DNA of 64,000 nucleotides, taken from Morinoia aosen. Its lineage: Eukaryota > Arthropoda > Malacostraca > Amphipoda > Talitridae. Location: positions 43,048,075 through 43,112,074 of the forward strand of contig CM059564.1 in assembly GCA_030386875.1 (NCBI GenBank), in the 5' to 3' direction. The notes below the pieces were generated by a model. It worked only from the letters and a program-made list of their open reading frames with translations, was not told the DNA's origin and searched no databases. Below are positions 47,461-59,960 of the stretch, one piece after another (position 1 is the stretch's first letter; the number at the start of each line of letters is the position of its first letter). The translations under genes were made by a program, and so were the position numbers.

Positions 47461-50400
47461 AACAGGAATCAATCAAGCCGTGACAGTTGCAACATTCCCT
47501 CCCTTGAATGTCCTCGCAATTTTGAGCTGAAGAAGGCGCCTCCCTGCACCTTGTGTGTACGCACAACAATGCTCCAAAAGGAGGCAGCCTAGAAAGATTT
47601 CAAACGCGAAACACAGGAAAAAATCGCCGGTAAATCACATGTGTTCGATGAAATTTTTGCTTAAGTGTTAATTCATGCAGTGTCTTCACTACCAAGCTGA
47701 TGGTTGTCTTTTCGATGAATAAGTTCACTCGCAATGGTGTGCAAGGGAATGTTTGGCCGCTTTATTATGACGCTGGTTTGTATTCCCCGAAAATATTGAA
47801 ATTTTACGTTTATAATTTTATAAACGTTTATTTTCCATTAGTTTTATAAAATTTTACGTAAAAATTGAACTTTTATGTTTTGTTTATAGGGTTTCCCTCA
47901 AGAAAAGTTTTGGAGCAGCGCATGACACGGTGAAAAAGACGAAAAAAGTCAATTAATAGCTATTCAAAATAGCTTTTTAGACGCTTGTATTCAAGCACAC
48001 CTACCTCAATATCAATTACTTTTGCTAGTATTTTTAAGTTACACCGATATTATATTAACAAATTATGCAATTTAAAATCATTCACTTCCCACAAGAGATA
48101 CAGGCTTAGATTTTCCTTAAGCTTAGCATTCACTAACTCCTAGCCCCTAACTCCTGCAGCTAAGTTAATTTTCTATAAAAAGGCACAGTATTTTTATAGA
48201 TGACAGCACCTATGTGCACCACTGCCGCAGGAAAATTCGTTACCATAAAAAGAACTCAGGAATAAATTATCTTTAAACCATAGCCACTGATGACGGGAAC
48301 ATCGGGAAAAAATATAAAAAGGATTGTGCTCCCGTTGTATCTCTTAGTATGATGCTGAAACAATTTTATTATTATTATTATTATATTAACGGTACTTCAT
48401 GAGACACAAATCAAGGAAGTAAAAAAGAAATTGCCCCACTTCGAGTATAAGTTGTTAGTGGTGTCTATTATAAACGTTCTTCAACGACTTGAAAGCTTTT
48501 AAAAATCGATCTAATAGCAGCAATTTATCTCTAGCTCATCTTGGCTGTCCAAGCCTTCTGAGTTTGCGCTGCAACGGTGCGTGAACGAGCATGATGTCAT
48601 AAAACGATCGCTCCAGATCCTTGTATTCATAGTTATACATGTATTTTTATTGATACAATATTGTATTTACAACTACACAAGATAACAATGAAAATACAAG
48701 AACTTGTTTTCCACTTCTATTCAAACAATACAAACAATTAAGATTCAATCAATTTAAAAATTCAAAACCTACAAACAATTCATGCCATCGTAACTTGTGT
48801 TCAAACATTACAAGAACTTTTATTCATAACAATACATAATAACAAAGTAATCTGTGGCCGCATCTACATACACACACAGCGCTTAGTTCTTTCTTTAGCC
48901 GCAACCAAATCTCCCTTTCTCCGAGACAAAAGGCCTGTAACGAAGATTAAAGCTCCTGAAAGAAGGCTATTCAGTTGATGAGAGGCAATTAGAGACCAGT
49001 GTTCACCTCAAGAGAACGCTGGCCCATCGTCTGAATGTCTTTAAAATTTCAGCGATGTGATTGTTTTTTAGTCGAGGCAAAAAAAGACGTGCTCTCACTT
49101 CATTTTAAAGCGACATTATACGCGGCAGGCAGATGGCTTCAAGTGGAGTTCGTGATGAAAATATTAAAGTGAGGTCATGCGTGGAGGTGAACGTGCAATC
49201 TCATTGCATTTATTAGTATAATAATGTAATGTTAGATCAATTGTTGCCAAGAGGATCAAATTTTCTAAATCTCAATCCAGCAAAAAGAGGTCGCAAGCGC
49301 GAGTCGCTGGTGGAAGATATGTGTGGAGTAGAACCATGCAGCCAGCGATGTTATGGTTCGAGCGCCTAAAAGACTTTAAATTGTAAAAATTATATCAAAA
49401 TTAATTTACGACCCGCAAGTTTAAAATATTTGGAATTTTTAGTATGTTTCATGATGAAATGAATCAATGCCTTCTTTCATACAAGAGTTGAGATTATCTG
49501 ACTGACTTTTTCTTCTCATGACACAAAACACAAGTTTTTCTGAAATTCATCAGCTTGAGACCATCTGTACGTGGACGGTAATTTTCAGAAACACTATTCC
49601 AAATGCTAAAGATTCATCAGATTTGTATGTTAATATTAATAATTATCATTCACGCTCTTAGTGGTCAGCCTCTCCATTCTTTAAATTTTTGCTCCTGAAG
49701 CCACAGGTCTTTGTAGCAGAGAAAGTTGAAGTATTAGGATTTATTTCTTTGTCTCTTCAAGTTCTCGCTGCGACATTCACTGGGAGATCGTAACTCGTTA
49801 TCGACTCAGTGTGCGCCTGTTAATTTAGGTCAAAACTACCCGTTTACTCCCAGAGATGAAGAAGTAGAACTGGTTTTTACTGTTAACTCTTTCGTTTGTA
49901 GTGAATCAAGCACAGACGCGAAAGTAATGAAAGTATTGGTAGACTTAAGAGGCTTGAAGATCCGAAATCAGTGATAAAAAAACGGCGGACTCTGTCCCAA
50001 ATAAGTGAATAATGCGAACCTATTTACTTCCTCTAGCAAATAGGAGTTTTTAGATTGGTGTTGGCTCGGTGAGAGGAGTTGGAAAAACGACATTTACATT
50101 ATAGTAGAAAACAACGAAGAACCAGCTTTGCTAAATTTTAGAATTGATTTGGATACAACGTAAGTCAAATGAAAACATTTCCATGAAAAATCTTCCTCAT
50201 TAAGAATGATTATAAAATATTAATTGTTAACATTTACTCTCCTATATCTTGTTAAACTTCGCATAAAAAAACATCGTTTTGAATATTGTTCAGGAACGCA
50301 AAATTAACTAAAAAATTCTATAAAACTTCCTCACGATGTATAAGAACGTACAGAAAACATTCATTCAGCTTCCCAAGAAATGAAATGACAAATATTTTGG

Positions 50401-50490
50401 ATAACAAAATTGATGAACCAAAACATGAACTCCGAATACAACCAATGCTCTGAAAGCTGACTATAGTGAATCTTCATCAGTTCACATTTG
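47461..50490. other. Long spacer with one short palindrome
   Basis: ACGTTTATAA, TT, TTATAAACGT (about 47809-47830) is a perfect inverted repeat. A TTATTATTATTATTA run lies near 48369. No gene recognised. Confidence 0.45.
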
Positions 50491-50795
50491 TTTTTATTGC
50501 TTATAAATTGGTTGTTTGTTAAAAATTCAGTCATTTTTGGTTGTATATTTGTTATTTGTTACAAATTCAGTTTTTTTATTAATTATTTGATTTATTTTTA
50601 TTAATTCTGTTATTGTTTGTATAAATTCTGATATTTATTTTTTATAATTTTGTTATTCAATTGTTATATATTAGTTATTAGAGACAAATTCAGTTGCTTA
50701 TTTTTATAAATTCTGTTACATGTTTTTATAAATTCTTTATATTTTCAGTTGTTTGTTTCAAATTCTGTTATATATTCAGTTATTTGATATCAATT
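50491..50795. repeat. Degenerate AT-rich repeat, core AAATTCAGTTATTTGTT
   Basis: About ten worn copies of AAATTC(A/T)GTTATTT with TTTTTATA linkers at irregular spacing near 30 bp. Confidence 0.8.
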
Positions 50796-51915
50796 GTACC
50801 CTTGGAACACATTTTGCATAATCTTTAAAATTATTTCGAGTCTGATTACGCAACTACTTTACGCACGCAATCAGCTGGCAGTGCTGGTGTGAGAACGATG
50901 TTACTTTCCTGACCTTGAGGGGCATCTTCTCATTTGCAGCAAGTGAAACTAAAATTATCTACTCATAAAATTAATGCGCTTGCATGCACTTCTTTGAGCT
51001 GTTACCGTTCTTTGAGTTATACATTTGTTTGTAACAATTAAAAATTGAAGACAATTATTCGTTAGAAATTGGAAAAAAAATTCTGTGAACGGTGTTCAAG
51101 AAAAATTTGTTTTTTGACAATCTTAAGTTATGGCATTCCTATAAATGAAATAACATATAGAAATTTTACATTTCATTAAAAAATCACCTTAGCCCTTTCT
51201 AACTCATTAAAAAACCTACGTATGGACACTAGGAACTAAAGCAATTTTATTGAGAATAGCCAAACCAATTTGCTATTGCACTATAGAAACTGAACATGTT
51301 GCAAAATGCTGAAAATTTGAATTTTCTCTAACTAAAAGACCATGTTTTGCTCATGGAATTACTCAACGATTTAATGAAAATCGACCTTAAATTTTTTATT
51401 AGAAACTGGCACGAATTGACTTCCATTGAAAAATTTGCGAGCAGCGACGCCGTTCCTGAGCATAAAAAATCTAAGCACAAATTATTCAACTCACTTCCGT
51501 GCTTTTGAAGTCAAGGCAATTTGCCCAAAAGAGCTAAGCTGAATGATAAGGTCATTACAAAACCGACAACGCTGCGCCAAAAGCCAGACTTCCACAGCAA
51601 GGAGAGCCTTGCTCAGCAAACTGGAGCGGAGCTACCCCATTGTGTCGGGACTAAATCTATGCAAGGCAAACAAGCGCATGAAAAATCAGAGCAATCTAGA
51701 AATAGGCAGCCCAAGTCCATCAGGAAGGAAGTGTGAAACGTCATGGAAGAGTTGCGTCATGAACCAATATTAGCATGTGAGCTGTCGCAGTCTCGGGGTG
51801 ACAACTGAAGGTGTTGGTCAGGAAGTGCTTTCTAGGTCGCTGCCCTGCTCCAGATTTTAGCATTTGTAATTGAAAGCTGAACTCGTCCTTCTGCCGATGC
51901 ATACGCAAAGAGAAT
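50796..51915. other. Spacer with two overlapping short frames
   Basis: From 51521 two plus frames of 71 and 76 codons overlap in different phase (one with RALLSKLERSYPIVSGLNL). The region is GC-richer than its flanks, but two equally open frames argue against either being selected. Not recognised. Confidence 0.35.
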
Positions 51916-51968
51916 AGCATCTTGTTCTTTACATAAGCATCGGCATATGTAAAGAACAAAGCATCTTG
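51916..51968. mobile_element. Tiny fold-back insertion with 9-bp direct repeats
   Basis: TTGTTCTTTACATA (51922-51935) and TATGTAAAGAACAA (51946-51959) form a perfect 14-bp inverted repeat around 10 bases. The structure is bounded by AGCATCTTG at 51916-51924 and 51960-51968, like a target-site duplication; the left direct repeat overlaps the stem by three bases. It could be a minimal MITE relic or a replication-slippage (template-switch) product. Confidence 0.5.
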
Positions 51969-52551
51969 GAATTGATGGATGTTGTGTATCGATTGAGACA
52001 CAAAATGTTTGTTTGATAAATTTCGCGGAGAGATAGAATGGCATTTAAAATTAGAATAAATGAGCGGCTAGGCTTTGAAGTATTAAAAAGGAACTTGGCT
52101 CCTCGTCAGGCGGAACAGAAGAATGGTCTGAATGGCAGATGACCGCGAAAAAAAGCAATTTGTTTGTTTAGGCTCGCAGGAAGTTAAAGAAAGGGCAAAG
52201 CAGCTGTCGTTTCAATTTAATCCACAATTAAAAGCGAATTATTTCAGAGATATAGTGTGTGAACATTAAAATTACTCTAATTGAGCTGGGTAATAGATTT
52301 TATTTAATAATTTAAAAGGTTTATTTGAAACAGAGCGGTTTGTGAACATTGGATGAGCACTATTTGGACTGATGAAGAGATCTTTCAGAAATTATATACT
52401 TTGTTTTGCAATTGTAATGGATGGGGAAAAAATCGTGCTTTTTGAAAAATTTATGTTGATGTTGTTTATGAATAAATGAAAATTGGGCCTAATATACGAA
52501 GTATTTTCTCGTTATTCCAAAATTTTGTCATTTATTCGAAATCAATTGAGA
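51969..52551. other. Spacer, nothing recognised
   Basis: No repeat or gene supported. Confidence 0.5.
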
Positions 52552-52658
52552 CCCACCGGTAGCCATAATCCAATTTTACCATTGTACTAGACTTAAGAAA
52601 CAATCGACATACTTCTATATCACCTGTAGTAAATAAATTGTTTAAATTGTTCAAATTG
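52552..52658 (+). repeat. Dispersed repeat family A, copy 2
   Basis: CCCACCGGTAGCC, TTTTACCATTGTACTAGACT, TAAGAAACAATC, TATCACCTGTAGTAAATAAA and TTGTTTAAATTGTTCAAATT follow the order and orientation of copies 1 and 3. The closing AAATTGTT iterations look like a retroposon tail. Confidence 0.85.
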
Positions 52659-53307
52659 GTATTACTCACCAGAAAAAAAGTATGCTTGATTTCTCACGTT
52701 ATGAGTGGAATCAGTAGTATACTGTGAGGAAAAATCGGAATGCTATAAATTTTGATTTGTGATTCATTCTTCATCACAACATGGTAACATTCCAAAACAT
52801 GAATTTTCAGAGTAAGTTTAATGGTTCTAGTAAACTCTGTTGTGATCCACAACTTCGTAAACTGATCTTTCAATTTTACAGTACGACACTCCCACATTCT
52901 GTGGTGTATTTCATCCAGTTTTAAAGACTTGATCGGTACTCTTTGAAGCGAAAATATTGACTCAAGAACGAAACATAGTATTTGTATCGCCATCCCAAGG
53001 CTCTTTTAAACGACTCTCCATCAAGACTACATAAGGGTTTTGGAATGTCTAAAGATAAAGATGCTGAACTCGGAGTCGCACTTTGTTTCCGTAAATGGAT
53101 TCGTTCTTCGATTTTGTACCGTTCCCGAGTGTGGTTCTAGAAACCCCTTTATGACGCCCTGGACTTCCTGCTCTGAATGTCACTCGTTCTCAGCATAGTG
53201 ATGAGTTTCAAAGAGGTTACCCAAGCTGCCATCAACGCGCGATACAGGAAGCTGATAAGCGATCCTGCTTGCTCCCATTTAGAAAAACGAGAGAAGGATG
53301 AAAAACA
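52659..53307. other. Spacer, nothing recognised
   Basis: A 99-codon minus frame (52694-52993) is not recognised. Confidence 0.45.
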
Positions 53308-53556
53308 GTTTATTTCCAATTAATATGATATGAAAAAGTCTCTGGCTCGAAGCGTAGTTGTTCAGCCAGAGATCTTCAGAAAATGTTGCGGACATGGCTA
53401 GTGGAAAAAGTAAATAGGGAAGCTTAAAGAGATTATTTCTAATAAAGCTGATATAAATAAGTCTTTGGTTTCAGGCATAGTTGCTCAGCCAGGCTCTTCA
53501 GAAAATGTTACGAACATGGCTACTGGGAAGAGTAAATAAGGAGGCATTTCAGATTG
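53308..53556. repeat. Tandem duplication, period about 123 bp
   Basis: Both halves share TTATTTC.AATTAA / TTATTTCTAATAAA, GATAT.AA.AAGTCT, GTAGTTGTTCAGCCAG / ATAGTTGCTCAGCCAG, TCTTCAGAAAATGTT and ACATGGCTA.TGG. Confidence 0.93.
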
Positions 53557-55861
53557 ATGAAAATTGTAAATAAAATGCGGATGTGAACCGACTATGACCT
53601 TCAGTTGCTATTAGTCATTCTGCTCACGGACGCCGGTGTGTAATTTGACGTTACAATCATCGCAGCTACAGTCAGGATTTTTTTCATTATGTGACTTCTA
53701 GCTTTCTTTTTTCCAACTATTTACACTCACGCACATTCCACATCTAGGGAGTTGGAGTTAGTCAGTCACCATCAAGTCAGTGAACTTCCACTGCAAAAAA
53801 ATGAGGTTTCCATAAATAATTTTTAGCTCATGTATGAGTTTGAATGTTGGAGAAGAAATATATGGAGTCTCTTCTCAATATTGAAGTACCTCATATATTC
53901 TCTGAAAATAAGTAAAAATAAAAGATGAGGTTTTTTTAATACTGTGATTGAAGCAATATAGTACCTAGCATGTAAATCCCTTTCTCAAAAGGGGCAAAAT
54001 ATTCTATAATCTTTCAAATTTTTTTTCCTTTCTTTCTCTGAAAACTTCATTACATTTGAATGAGACTTTGTTCAGTATCCTAGCATACTATTTTTGTTGC
54101 ACATTCCGAACATGAACTCGTTAAAGAATAGCGCAAAATCTCATATTATACAAAAACATGGAAAAACGGTACGCACCTCATCCTTTCAAAAAATCACTGA
54201 GTAAAATTTTCAGTGAGAAAAAAAACTCTTTTTTAAAACGCTTTGAATGCAAAAAGTAGGTGTTCAAAAAATCGGGCACCAGTGCTTAAGGACTGTTTTT
54301 CAAACGTTTAGAGGTCTAGAATTTATAAATCCTCTGCTCTCAAGAACTTAACATTTTTTTCGTTTGAGAAGCACATGTCTGCACCACACAGGAGCACCCT
54401 GGCATTAGCAGACGGTAAACAAGTGTTATTACGGGAGTATGTGCTAGGTGAGCCGACGACTTCCAGAAGTGCAATACAGATATGCTGCCAAAATTTTTCT
54501 TCCGGTGTATCATTTTTGGGAAGTTCTGGGCATAGGAAAATACCTTTCAGTGTTCTTGCTCAAAAACTTGTGCATTTTTTGCAGTGGAAAAACCACGAAG
54601 TAATGTTGTACTTCTTTCAGCAGACTTTCCTTCCTCTCAAAATACCTTCGAAAAAATATTTTAGACCTGATATGAGTCAATGACTTGAAAATAAGTAAGA
54701 ACAGGTTAGTTATTTGGAATTATGTACACCAATCATTATGCGTAATGTCATCCATTTAGTTGACATAACGCCTTGTTATGTTGGCGTCTTCAAGTTCACA
54801 CACGCATTATAACTCTCATTTTCGTATAGGGCATGAAAATCTAAGTCTTAAAATTAATCATTTCACACCTTCTAAAGTTCTTCTTCAAACTTGAGAATTC
54901 TTCGGAACAAAGACTGTATATCCCAAATTTCGGGAAGTTTTTACTCTTCAGTGCGCATCATTCTCGGTTTTAAATATTAAAATTCAACCAAAGCTGACTA
55001 TCCTTATAATAGATTGAAATTTGTCTAATATTTTATCCATGATATTATTTATTAAAAATTCATAAAACAAACGCTAAATTATTTATTTCAGTTAAGGAAA
55101 AAAGTGTTTCTCGAACTCTGTTTCTGTGGTACGTTTTATATGTCATGTAAACTGAATGATGTGAAAATTAATGTCACGAATTTCATTCATGAGAGAAATA
55201 AAAGCTAGTTTTTAAACCATATATGTTCCATTGCTTATCTGAAGCAAATTATACATCTTCTGCTACAAACAACAGCAGAAATGAATAAAATGTTCCAATT
55301 AATAACTAGAGTGAATGGATAAATACGAGTAGTTTTAGAGCAGGATTCATTCTTATATTACCTTCATTTAAGTTGTGTGGCTTACAAAGTATAAATATAC
55401 AGAACGTTTCTCCTAAGTAATTCAACATAAGAGCAAGAAAAATAGTTCAACATCAAATGTAAAATCAGTTCAAAAACCACGAAATTATCACAAAGACATT
55501 GTACGTCACGGAATTTAATTAGAGTGAAAGTTCCTCTCAACTATAAACTTTCACTCAAAACGAACCCTGCATTTTACTTCCTGAATGTCTTTACATAGAT
55601 CAAAACATTTGAGTCGCAACCACGCTTGAGAGAGAGCCTTGCCTTGGGAACATCTGAAGGCAACACACCCACAGAGAGCAAGTAATCATCACCTCCATCA
55701 ACACCTCAGAAATAGTAAACAATCCATTCCCTTTGTCTCGAACAGTTCCTGGAGATAACGCAAGTTTTTCATGACTCGCCAGCAGGTAGGTTGATCAGCA
55801 TCAGCTCAGGAAATATTGATGTTTTGTTTGTGTAGATAAGACGTCACTGAACTCGTTCGGG
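53557..55861. other. Long spacer, no gene recognised
   Basis: A 102-codon plus frame (54375-54683, ATG start) matches no family I know and has no supporting signals. Confidence 0.4.
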
Positions 55862-55965
55862 CCCACAGGTAGCTAGACGCAAATTTGACCATTTTACTAG
55901 ACTTAAGAAACAATCTACTTCTGCATTGCTTGTACAAAAATAATTGTTTAAATTGTTGAAATTGC
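55862..55965 (+). repeat. Dispersed repeat family A, copy 3
   Basis: CCCACAGGTAGCTAGACGC, GACCATTTTACTAGACTTAA, GAAACAATCTAC, TTGCTTGTACAAAAATAATT and GTTTAAATTGTTGAAATTG match copies 1 and 2 block by block. It is closest to copy 2. Confidence 0.85.
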
Positions 55966-56118
55966 TTACATTTTTTAAATTATTTAAATCGTTTGACTTC
56001 TGTGTTCGTGTAGATAAAAGTTATTTGATCGCGTCTCTTGCACACAGCCCCGCCCTCGCGATGCTCGGCCACGGCAGATCGGCGCAGTCGGCTTCCCTTG
56101 ACCTTGTGTTTGGCGGGC

Positions 56119-56330
56119 ACCCGCCTGCGGCATCTGATGACGGCTACGGCTGTGGCATCTGATGACGGCTGCAGCTGTAGCGCTGGCATTTGATGACCGC
56201 TGCGGCTGTAGCGCTGGCATCAAATAACGGCTGCGGCTATGGCTGTGGCATCAGATGATGGCTACGGCTGTGGCATCAGATAACAGCTGCAGCTGCATCA
56301 TCAGACGACGGCAGCTGCATTATTTATACC
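56119..56330. repeat. GC-rich repeat, GCATCTGATGACGGCTGCG, about 7 copies
   Basis: Units of 24-31 bp start GCATC(T/A)GATGA and continue with GGCTGCGGCTGTAGCGCTG-like text. Several minus frames stay open, and some minus ORFs (55980-56223) are by-products of it. Confidence 0.9.
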
Positions 56331-56679
56331 TGCCAGCGACAGCAATGAGAGTAGCACCAGCGTACTGACACAACCAACATACAACTGCAGGAAACGTTAA
56401 TGAAGCCCGAATTCAAAAAAATTCTTGCTGACGTAGCTCTAGCGTTCTGCTATAATATAAAACAATGGAGTTGTAAAAAATAATGCTCTGATGCACTTAC
56501 TGGAGGCTATAGCTCTCTCAATAAAAGTTTTTGAAATATTTCTATATTACTACTTCTTCATTGATATTTATGAGCAACAGTCACGTACCAGAGTATCTAT
56601 GACTCATCATGAATAAGTTATGGTAGGCGTAAATTCGAGCCTACTCAGCATTGGTTGAATTATAATTAGTAACCCTGGT
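56331..56679. other. AT-rich spacer, nothing recognised
   Basis: No gene or repeat supported. Confidence 0.5.
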
Positions 56680-56717
56680 TAAGAACAACTTGCCTAACAT
56701 TAGGCAAGTTGTTCTTA
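56680..56717. repeat. Perfect 18-bp palindrome at the element's left end
   Basis: TAAGAACAACTTGCCTAA (56680-56697), CA, TTAGGCAAGTTGTTCTTA (56700-56717). The right arm is the start of the adjacent hAT-like element, so the left arm looks like an inverted copy of the same terminus. Confidence 0.95.
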
Positions 56718-56907
56718 CCCTACGTTCGATCAAACCCCTGGGGTTCGGCATGGTACAGTTTGTGCACTAATACAGTACATAATTACATACATATGCTTTG
56801 AATTTGGAGAAAAGAGCACATTTTATTTTTCCTACTACGAAGGGTTCGATGAATGCATGTATGGAACTTGTGGGGTTCAGTACCTCCAACAAGGTTAAGA
56901 ACCCCTG
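56705..56907. mobile_element. hAT-like non-autonomous DNA element, about 203 bp
   Basis: The left end reads CAAGTTGTTCTTACCC, TACGTTCGATCAAACCCCTG, GGGTTCGGC. The right end reads GAAGGGTTCGATGAATGCAT, GGAACTTGTGGGGTTCAGTA, CCTCCAACAAGGTTAAGAAC, CCCTG. The reversed right end (CAGGGGTTCTTAACCTTG) is close to the left end. The terminal text CAG..GTTCTTAACC with subterminal GGGGTTCGG / CGATCGAACCCC is typical of hAT elements in animals (known family feature). There is no transposase frame. No matching 8-bp target duplication is visible: left flank ACATTAGG, right flank GGTGAGGC. Confidence 0.6.
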
Positions 56908-57548
56908 GGTGAGGCGTATGGGTGAGACGTGATCTTTACCGTCCGACGACGTGTTTTGAAGGAAGCAAAAAGTGTAGAGGCCTCTTCTGTTCTTTTCATT
57001 TGATACTTAATGCTCACAAACCTTAAATTTCCAACACAGGAATGACGTGTTGAGGGGAGGAAAAATATATATAAGGCTCTCCTCATAAGTAAATTTTATC
57101 CACAGAGCTCGCACACATCCAGCATTTCCGTGTACGGATAAACCCCACGGCTAAAGTAATTTTTGTAAGCAATAAATTCGACAAAATTAGCAATTCGTGT
57201 GTAGTTAAGGCGGTGGTAATAGCAGCAATCTAGCCCATAACGACTGCTACAGACCACAGAACATATAAAAAAACTGGACGGCAGCAACGCGAAGGAGCAC
57301 GCAAGCCAGAAGGACGATCTAGACTTCAGCAAAGACCAGGGCACAGCTGGCGGCGTGTGTTCTTTTACGTGGACTTAGCTACGCTAAGGACTGTGTGAAT
57401 CTTGGGCTTTTTTTCTGATTGAACTTGGGTATGAGGGATCAAAGTCAATTTTAAGTAAAAAACGAACTTGATAGCGTGAGAAAAAACAAATAAATTCATT
57501 CAGATGAGTTTACGCTACGATATGTGAGGGCTAAGATGTCATGTGTGT
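56908..57548. other. Spacer, nothing recognised
   Basis: Two short minus frames (56895-57344) are not recognised. Confidence 0.45.
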
Positions 57549-58055
57549 TACGTTACGTAGACGTAAGCGCTACGATAATGGTACGATGACGTAAATGCTA
57601 CAATGACGTAAGTGTTATGATGACGTAAGTGCTACGATGACGTAAGTGTTATGATGACGTAAGTACAACAATGACGTAAGCGTTATGATGACGTAAGTGC
57701 TACAATGACGTAAGCGTTATGATGACGTAAGTGCTACGATGACATAAGCGTTATGATGACGTAAGTGCAACAATGACGTAAGCGTTATGATGACGTAAGT
57801 GCTACAATGACGTAAGCGTTATGATGAAGTTAGTGCTACAATGACGTAAGCGTTATGATGACGTAAGTGCTACGATGACATAAGCGTTATGATGACGTAA
57901 GTGCTGCAATGACGTAAGCGTTATGATGACGTAAGTGCTACGATGACGTAAATGCTGTGACGACGTAAGTGCTACGATGACGTAAATGCTACGACGACGT
58001 AAGTGCTGCGATAACGTAAGTGATACGGACGTAATTGCCACGATATCGTAATACG
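57549..58055. repeat. 17-bp minisatellite rich in TGACGTAA, 26 exact units
   Basis: From 57585 to 58026 the unit GATGACGTAAGTGCTAC repeats 26 times with no indel, with worn copies on both sides. Two variants (GTGCTAC and GCGTTAT) alternate, giving 34-bp dimers. Copies 7-13 and 15-21 are nearly identical, implying a 136-bp block duplication. I count 20 exact TGACGTAA octamers in one orientation; TGACGTAA is a CREB/ATF-type bZIP site. Confidence 0.98.
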
Positions 58056-58446
58056 TTTGCCAATTTGCTCACTTTCCTGCTTACAAAATTGTTCTGGAGA
58101 AAATGATCACGTTTTCTTCTCCCTCATGCGGAAGACCAGAATTTAAAACAACTTTGAAAAATTTTTCTTGAGTAATATTAAAGTGCACTTTTTTCAACGT
58201 GGTAGAACTGGTACTTCTTCAGATGGTTTTTAACTTGGAAGGTTTTTCTATAATTCTGATAGCATAAGACACTCAAGGGAGTTTGTCTTTTAAAGGATGA
58301 GATTTGAGTGATATGTTCTTTAGGAGTGTTTGAAATTTTTATTTATTTGCGGGAAAGTTGACCCTAAAATTCACGTCTAAGTGAAACCAGGATTGGAACA
58401 AATTCGCGCCAGTATCGGACATCAAATTTTTTAAAATGCAAGTCCG
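58056..58446. other. Spacer, nothing recognised
   Basis: No repeat or gene supported. Confidence 0.5.
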
Positions 58447-58690
58447 CATTTTCTTTCGCTGAACGGCATGTGCATCTTCTTGAAGGCGTATCTCAAAAGT
58501 CATGAACTTTTCTTTAAAAATTACCATTTGCTTTACTTGAACGATACATATTAACTTGATGGCATATCTCAAACCTTATAAAAATTTTCATTAAAATAGT
58601 AACTAGGTATTTTTTTTACTGAAGGGCACGTGCGTTAACTGGGAGGCATCTTATATCTCAATAAACTCAATGCCTAAAATTATCACGTCA
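58447..58690. repeat. Degenerate repeat of about 80 bp, 3 copies
   Basis: CTGAACGGCATGTGCATCTT, CTTGAACGATACATATTAAC and CTGAAGGGCACGTGCGTTAA open three blocks that share GGCATATCTCAA / GGCGTATCTCAA / ATCTTATATCTCAA. Confidence 0.75.
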
Positions 58691-58959
58691 GAGTCTTTTA
58701 ACGTTCGTACAAAAATTTATTTCCAGGTTACGCACCTGTACTTAGAAATAAGGCGCTACTTATAGCAATTATTGCAGTTATTGGTGCAATTATTGACCAC
58801 TACGGACCGGGTGTACACGAAGCACGAAAGCAGCCTGCCCACTTCCCGCTTTAACATGTTGCCAGACTCTGACCCTAATTTTTTTTAAATATAGGGCATC
58901 CTTGAGCGTGCATATTCCCTAACGAGCTTGGGACGTTATCGCTGTCTATTTTAATATTA
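58691..58959. other. Spacer, nothing recognised
   Basis: No repeat or gene supported. Confidence 0.5.
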
Positions 58960-59195
58960 AGCCATTAATTTTCTTATGCAAGATAAAAATTAAGTGAATA
59001 TACTCCGTATATCTTACGTTCTACCAACGTTTAGTCTGATGCCCGTGTTTAAGTATCCCTTAGATGAAGCAAGAAATTTTCTTATCCAAGAAAAAAAAGT
59101 AAGTGAATATGCTCTGTATATCTTACGTTCGACCAGCGTTTAGCGTGAAGTCTGTGTTTGAGGGTACCTTAAAATTAAATGAAGCAAGAGGACAG
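58960..59195. repeat. Tandem duplication, period about 110 bp
   Basis: TTTTCTTAT.CAAGA, AAGTGAATATACTCCGTATA, TCTTACGTTCTACCAACGTT and AGATGAAGCAAGA recur as AAGTGAATATGCTCTGTATA, TCTTACGTTCGACCAGCGTT and AATGAAGCAAGA. Confidence 0.92.
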
Positions 59196-59960
59196 TGAAT
59201 GAAGGCGTACCAATTACCGTGGATACGAAGAATGATTCTCAATCTTACTAACTTCTATAGCACCTTGAGCTCTTAAAGGTCAGTCGGGCAAGTGTGCATA
59301 CACTGCATTCTGAAAATAGCGAGCCATAATTGTTAGAGGTTCAAACCTATTCAACGAGGGTGAAGCGTCTCTTAAAAATTTCTGTCGTAAAATCATTTCA
59401 ACTAGACGCTTGAGTATATCACCTGTTTACTGCAGGACGGAAGGTACCGAAAAGACTTCCGATCTCTCATTGACAAATCGTTTCACGTTTGCCAGTTTCT
59501 ACCGTGGGGAAATCAGAAAGAACACTTCTCAATTCTAGCCATTAAGTGCAACACAGCACGCAAAGCGAAAAAATGTATGCATATAAGCAGATTTTATTTA
59601 ATTTTAGTTATATAAATTTCGCAGAATTTGAATTTATGCTACAGGAACAGCTGCCTGCTTATGTAGGCGGAACAATTTTTCTTTTATTTCGTTTCTCCCA
59701 ATAATTTAATTAATTAATTTATATTTATTTCATTTAACTCGTATATTTAACTCCTGGCATTTTTTTATTTCATATGGTTTTTCCATCAATTTAAAACCCT
59801 TACATAAACAAATATTTTAAATCCAATCCTTTTTTAAATGCATTCCATGAATCAAAGTTTTTAAGAACAATCGGTTTTACTTTTTTCAATTTGGAAGACC
59901 AGAGTTGCTTCACTGGAGCTGGACCACGCCACCATCAGGTCGTATTCATGGACCGAGTGA

